A stretch of 64,000 bases of DNA. It comes from Scytolyngbya sp. HA4215-MV1 (GTDB taxonomy: Bacteria; Cyanobacteriota; Cyanobacteriia; Leptolyngbyales; Leptolyngbyaceae). The stretch's first letter is position 1. Every line of letters starts with the position of its first letter. The stretch spans positions 620,001 to 684,000 of the forward strand of contig JAHHIA010000001.1 in assembly GCA_019359045.1 (NCBI GenBank). Direction: 5' to 3'. The notes under the pieces are model-generated. The model saw nothing but the letters and a program-made list of their open reading frames with translations. It had not been told where the DNA came from and did not search any database. Shown piece after piece: positions 61,335 through 64,000 of the stretch. Both the position numbers and the translations under genes were made by a program.

Positions 61335-64000
61335 ATGCAAATCAATTCCTCAAAATCGAAGCAGATCGGTACACACTCGCTCCGGGTAATTTTAATGCCA
61401 CTGCCAAAAAACAGGCGCTATCGAGGCGTTGTCCTCACAGCACAGGGGTGGGATCGGTTTCAAACGGCAAAAGTGCAGGCAGAGTTCAGCGAGAATGCCG
61501 GCGATCGCTTCACTCTGGAAGAACTGAGTGAGCGCATGGGCTTGTCTCTCAGCACGATCGTTAAAGTGTTGGGATGCACAGAACCGGTGGATAAGCAGTC
61601 GTTGCAGTGGGCATTTCGAGCCTTTAGCTTAGAGTTAAGCAAAAATGATTATGCCCGACCCAAAAGTGCCCCTGGCGAATCCGAGGATCACAGTGCAGCG
61701 CAGCCATCCCAGGTTGTCCCGAAACAAGCCCCGCTTGATTGGGGCAGTGCGATCGATACCGCTCTGTTCTGTGGACGGACAGAAGAGCTAGAGCAACTGA
61801 GCCGGTGGGTATTAGCGGAACACTGTCGATTGGTTTTGCTGTTAGGCATTGGTGGCATTGGCAAAAGTACTCTGGCTGCTAAACTCGTGCAGCAGATGCA
61901 ACCTGAGTTTGAAGTGGTGGTGTGGCGATCGCTGCAAAATGCACTGCCCTTGGAAGAGTGGCTAGAAAGTGTGCTGCCTGTTCTCTTGCGGGAACGGGGA
62001 GAAGATGTTGCCCTGCCCAATAGCCTGAACGGAAAACTGTTGAAGTTGATGGAGAGTTTACGCGCTTGCCGCTGTTTGCTGATTCTGGACAATGTCGAGA
62101 CGATTTTAAGTGCAGGGCAACCAGGGCAGTATCGAGGCGGCTATGAAGACTACGGTCGCCTGTTTAAGGAGATTGGGGAAACATCCCATCGGAGTTGCCT
62201 ACTGCTCACCAGTCGGGAAAAGCCTAGAGAGATTGTGCCCCTAGAAGGTGCGGAGCGATCGGTACGAACCCTGCGGCTCAAGGGACTCGACCCTGAAGCT
62301 GGGCAAGCATTATTTCGGTATCGAGGCAGCTTTGCAGGGACGCAATGGGAGTGGGAAACATTAGTGACTCATTACAGCGGTAACCCTTTAGCGTTAAAGA
62401 TGGTGGCTGCCGCCACTCAAGAACTCTTTAATGGCAGAATTGCTGAGATTTTGCATTATGTGCAGCAGGGATTAGCGGTTTTTGATGATATTCGAGATTT
62501 ACTCCAGCGACAGTTCGATCGCCTATCTGAAATTGAGCAGGAAATGTTTTTCTGGCTTGCCATTAACCGGGAACCGCTCTCACTGTCTGAGTTGAGTGAA
62601 GATGTGATCACGACCGCTTCTAAGCGCAGATTACCGGATGCAATGCAGTCATTGTTGCGGCGATGTCTCATAGAAACCGCTCCGCGAACGTTAATCGAGA
62701 AGGTCGAACCTACATTGATTGAACGGGAAGAAGGGCTTAAACGGGAGGAAGGGCGGTTCTTTCTGCAACCTGTGGTACTGGGTTATGCAACCGAGCAATT
62801 TGTGCAGTTTATTTCTCAAGAAATTGCCACCCAATCACCAACACGATTAAGAACGCATGCACTGATGAAAGCACAGGCAAAAGATTATGTGCGAGTGATG
62901 CAACAGCGATTGATTCTTGAACCGATCGTCGAACACTTGCTCATACAATTGGGCAGCAGGCCAGCGATCGAGCAGAAGTTGAAAGCAATGCTAGAACAGC
63001 AGCAGCGACCTTTGCAGCATCTGCGGAGCAGCACAACTCAACCCAACTATGTTGCAGGCAATCTTCTCAACCTGCTGATCCATTTGCAAGCCAATTTACA
63101 GGGATGGGATTTCTCAAATTTAACCGTGTTGCAAGCCGACCTGCGACGGGTAAATTTGTCCAGAGTCAATTTTTGCAATGCTCATTTAGCAACGTCTGTA
63201 TTTGCTGAAAACCTCAAAAGTTTAGTATCCCTCGCCTTTAGCTCCGATGGTCAGTTATTGGCAACGGGAGATGTCGAGGATGAAATTCGATTATGGATGG
63301 CAAATGGTCAACCGTTACTAACGTTACAGGGGCATACTGGGTGGGCGTGGTCACTGGCTTTTAGCTTGGATAATCAACTCCTGTGTAGTGGCAGTAGTGA
63401 TGGTTTAGTGCGGTTGTGGACTGTTCAGGATGGTCGTTATTTGAAGGCCTTGCAGGGTCATACCGATGCCGTTTGGTCGGTTGCCTTTTGCGATCGCGCT
63501 AACCCGTTATCAGAGCCAATTCAACTTCTGGCTACCGGCAGTGAAGATCAGACGATTCGCCTCTGGGATGTGCAAAGCGGGAATTGCCTTCACGTCCTGC
63601 AAGGGCACAGCGGTGCCGTTCATGCGATTAGCGTTAACCCTGCTGACGGTGCCCTGGCTAGCGGGAGTCATGATCAAACGATCCGACTATGGAACGTTAG
63701 GGACGGCACCTGCGATACCGTTCTACAGGATGATTCAGGTGGAGTATGGGCGGTTGGGTTTAGTCCCGATGGTCAACTTCTCGCTAGCGGTGGCAACGAT
63801 GGTTCGGTGCGACTGTGGGATGTTCAGGAGAAAGTCTGCCTCTGCGTCCTTAAAGGGCATACCGACTGGATCTGGTCTGTCAGTTTCAGCCCGGATGGTC
63901 AAACCCTGGCAAGCAGCAGCAATGATGGCTCCATTCGCTTGTGGAATATTGCAGATGGCACCTGTCTTAGCATTCTACAGGGACACACTAGCGCCGTTCG
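61335..64000 (+). CDS. STAND-type NTPase with WD40 repeats (C-terminus beyond window)
   Basis: An open frame of 888 codons running off the right edge. The ATG at 61335 opens it; ATG 61395 is possible. The first 110 residues match the cyanobacterial domain with RRYRGVVLTAQGWDRFQTAK, FTLEELSERMGLSLSTIVKV (a helix-turn-helix-like segment). An NB-ARC NTPase follows with Walker A GIGGIGKSTLAAK near residue 175 and Walker B CLLILDN. A helical arm and a short pentapeptide-like run (NLQGWDFSNLTV) lead at about residue 620 to WD40 repeats (SLAFSSDGQLLATG; IRLWDVQSGNCLHVL), at least seven of which lie in the window. Such proteins act as signal-gated ATPase switches; some defend against phage. Confidence 0.85.
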   Translation, partial: MQINSSKSKQIGTHSLRVILMPLPKNRRYRGVVLTAQGWDRFQTAKVQAEFSENAGDRFTLEELSERMGLSLSTIVKVLGCTEPVDKQSLQWAFRAFSLELSKNDYARPKSAPGESEDHSAAQPSQVVPKQAPLDWGSAIDTALFCGRTEELEQLSRWVLAEHCRLVLLLGIGGIGKSTLAAKLVQQMQPEFEVVVWRSLQNALPLEEWLESVLPVLLRERGEDVALPNSLNGKLLKLMESLRACRCLLILDNVETILSAGQPGQYRGGYEDYGRLFKEIGETSHRSCLLLTSREKPREIVPLEGAERSVRTLRLKGLDPEAGQALFRYRGSFAGTQWEWETLVTHYSGNPLALKMVAAATQELFNGRIAEILHYVQQGLAVFDDIRDLLQRQFDRLSEIEQEMFFWLAINREPLSLSELSEDVITTASKRRLPDAMQSLLRRCLIETAPRTLIEKVEPTLIEREEGLKREEGRFFLQPVVLGYATEQFVQFISQEIATQSPTRLRTHALMKAQAKDYVRVMQQRLILEPIVEHLLIQLGSRPAIEQKLKAMLEQQQRPLQHLRSSTTQPNYVAGNLLNLLIHLQANLQGWDFSNLTVLQADLRRVNLSRVNFCNAHLATSVFAENLKSLVSLAFSSDGQLLATGDVEDEIRLWMANGQPLLTLQGHTGWAWSLAFSLDNQLLCSGSSDGLVRLWTVQDGRYLKALQGHTDAVWSVAFCDRANPLSEPIQLLATGSEDQTIRLWDVQSGNCLHVLQGHSGAVHAISVNPADGALASGSHDQTIRLWNVRDGTCDTVLQDDSGGVWAVGFSPDGQLLASGGNDGSVRLWDVQEKVCLCVLKGHTDWIWSVSFSPDGQTLASSSNDGSIRLWNIADGTCLSILQGHTSAV

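Overview
The window reads as chromosome of a filamentous or Leptolyngbya-like cyanobacterium. GCGATCGC (HIP1) palindromes are frequent, and several gene families are typical of cyanobacteria: an SLH-OprB porin, the RppA/RppB two-component pair, a 2,065-residue Ser/Thr-kinase/ATPase/histidine-kinase fusion, a DUF3611 protein, an alternative-type respiratory oxidase and an NTPase-WD40 protein. No rRNA, tRNA or CRISPR array was recognised.

Layout. 1-2.5 kb: minus-strand operon with an unknown protein, a Rieske oxygenase and a ferritin-like diiron protein (cut by the window edge). 2.8-5.5 kb: porin and lipoprotein, separated by a palindromic element. 5.7-9.5 kb: OmpR/histidine-kinase pair, a PepSY-type membrane protein and a hemerythrin protein. 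9.6-15.2 kb: internally deleted transposase, an RppA/RppB pair and a ClC-CBS-Usp fusion. 15.9-20.5 kb: an array bounded by three sites with integron attC architecture, carrying an HNH nuclease, unknown genes, a decayed SDR gene and a toxin-antitoxin pair. 20.7-22.8 kb: MscS channel and metal-type permease. 22.9-23.3 kb: two decayed gene pieces. 23.7-27.4 kb: ctaCDE-type oxidase whose subunit II lacks the CuA ligands, plus a cupin protein. 27.5-35.2 kb: gluconolactonase, VOC and DoxX genes diverging from an SDR, glycogen-debranching-type glucosidase, GMC oxidoreductase and glycine-zipper protein. 35.2-45 kb: membrane transport and osmotic genes (CPA1 antiporter, DUF389, DUF2238, DUF2254, MscS, frameshifted K+ channel, DUF3611), interrupted by a histidine kinase with a receiver-only partner. 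45.1-53.6 kb: truncated AI-2E transporter, the giant kinase, a mosaic of gene remnants and two tiny ORFs. 53.7-61 kb: a DUF1400 hydrolase and a five-gene operon with an alternative oxidase, GMC oxidoreductase, DUF4331 protein and epimerase. 61.3 kb to the end: an NTPase-WD40 protein, open at the window edge.

How the genes fit together. Two separate quinol-oxidase-type electron sinks (the CuA-less heme-copper oxidase and the AOX) each sit near flavin or NAD(P) dehydrogenases. This suggests disposal of reducing power, partly from sugar oxidation, in the light or under stress. A second theme is osmotic and ionic control: two MscS channels, ClC, CPA1, DUF389 and a K+ channel.

The strongest unusual signal is the integrase-less cassette array at 15.88-20.53 kb. 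Its three full attC-like sites share one geometry: 7-bp outer boxes, a 5/6-nt spacer, an inner stem with one extrahelical G, and a terminal loop of about 41 nt. Gene decay is also heavy: GH15, alpha/beta-hydrolase, GH63, response-regulator, YhcG, AI-2E, SDR, K+-channel and transposase remnants are all visible.
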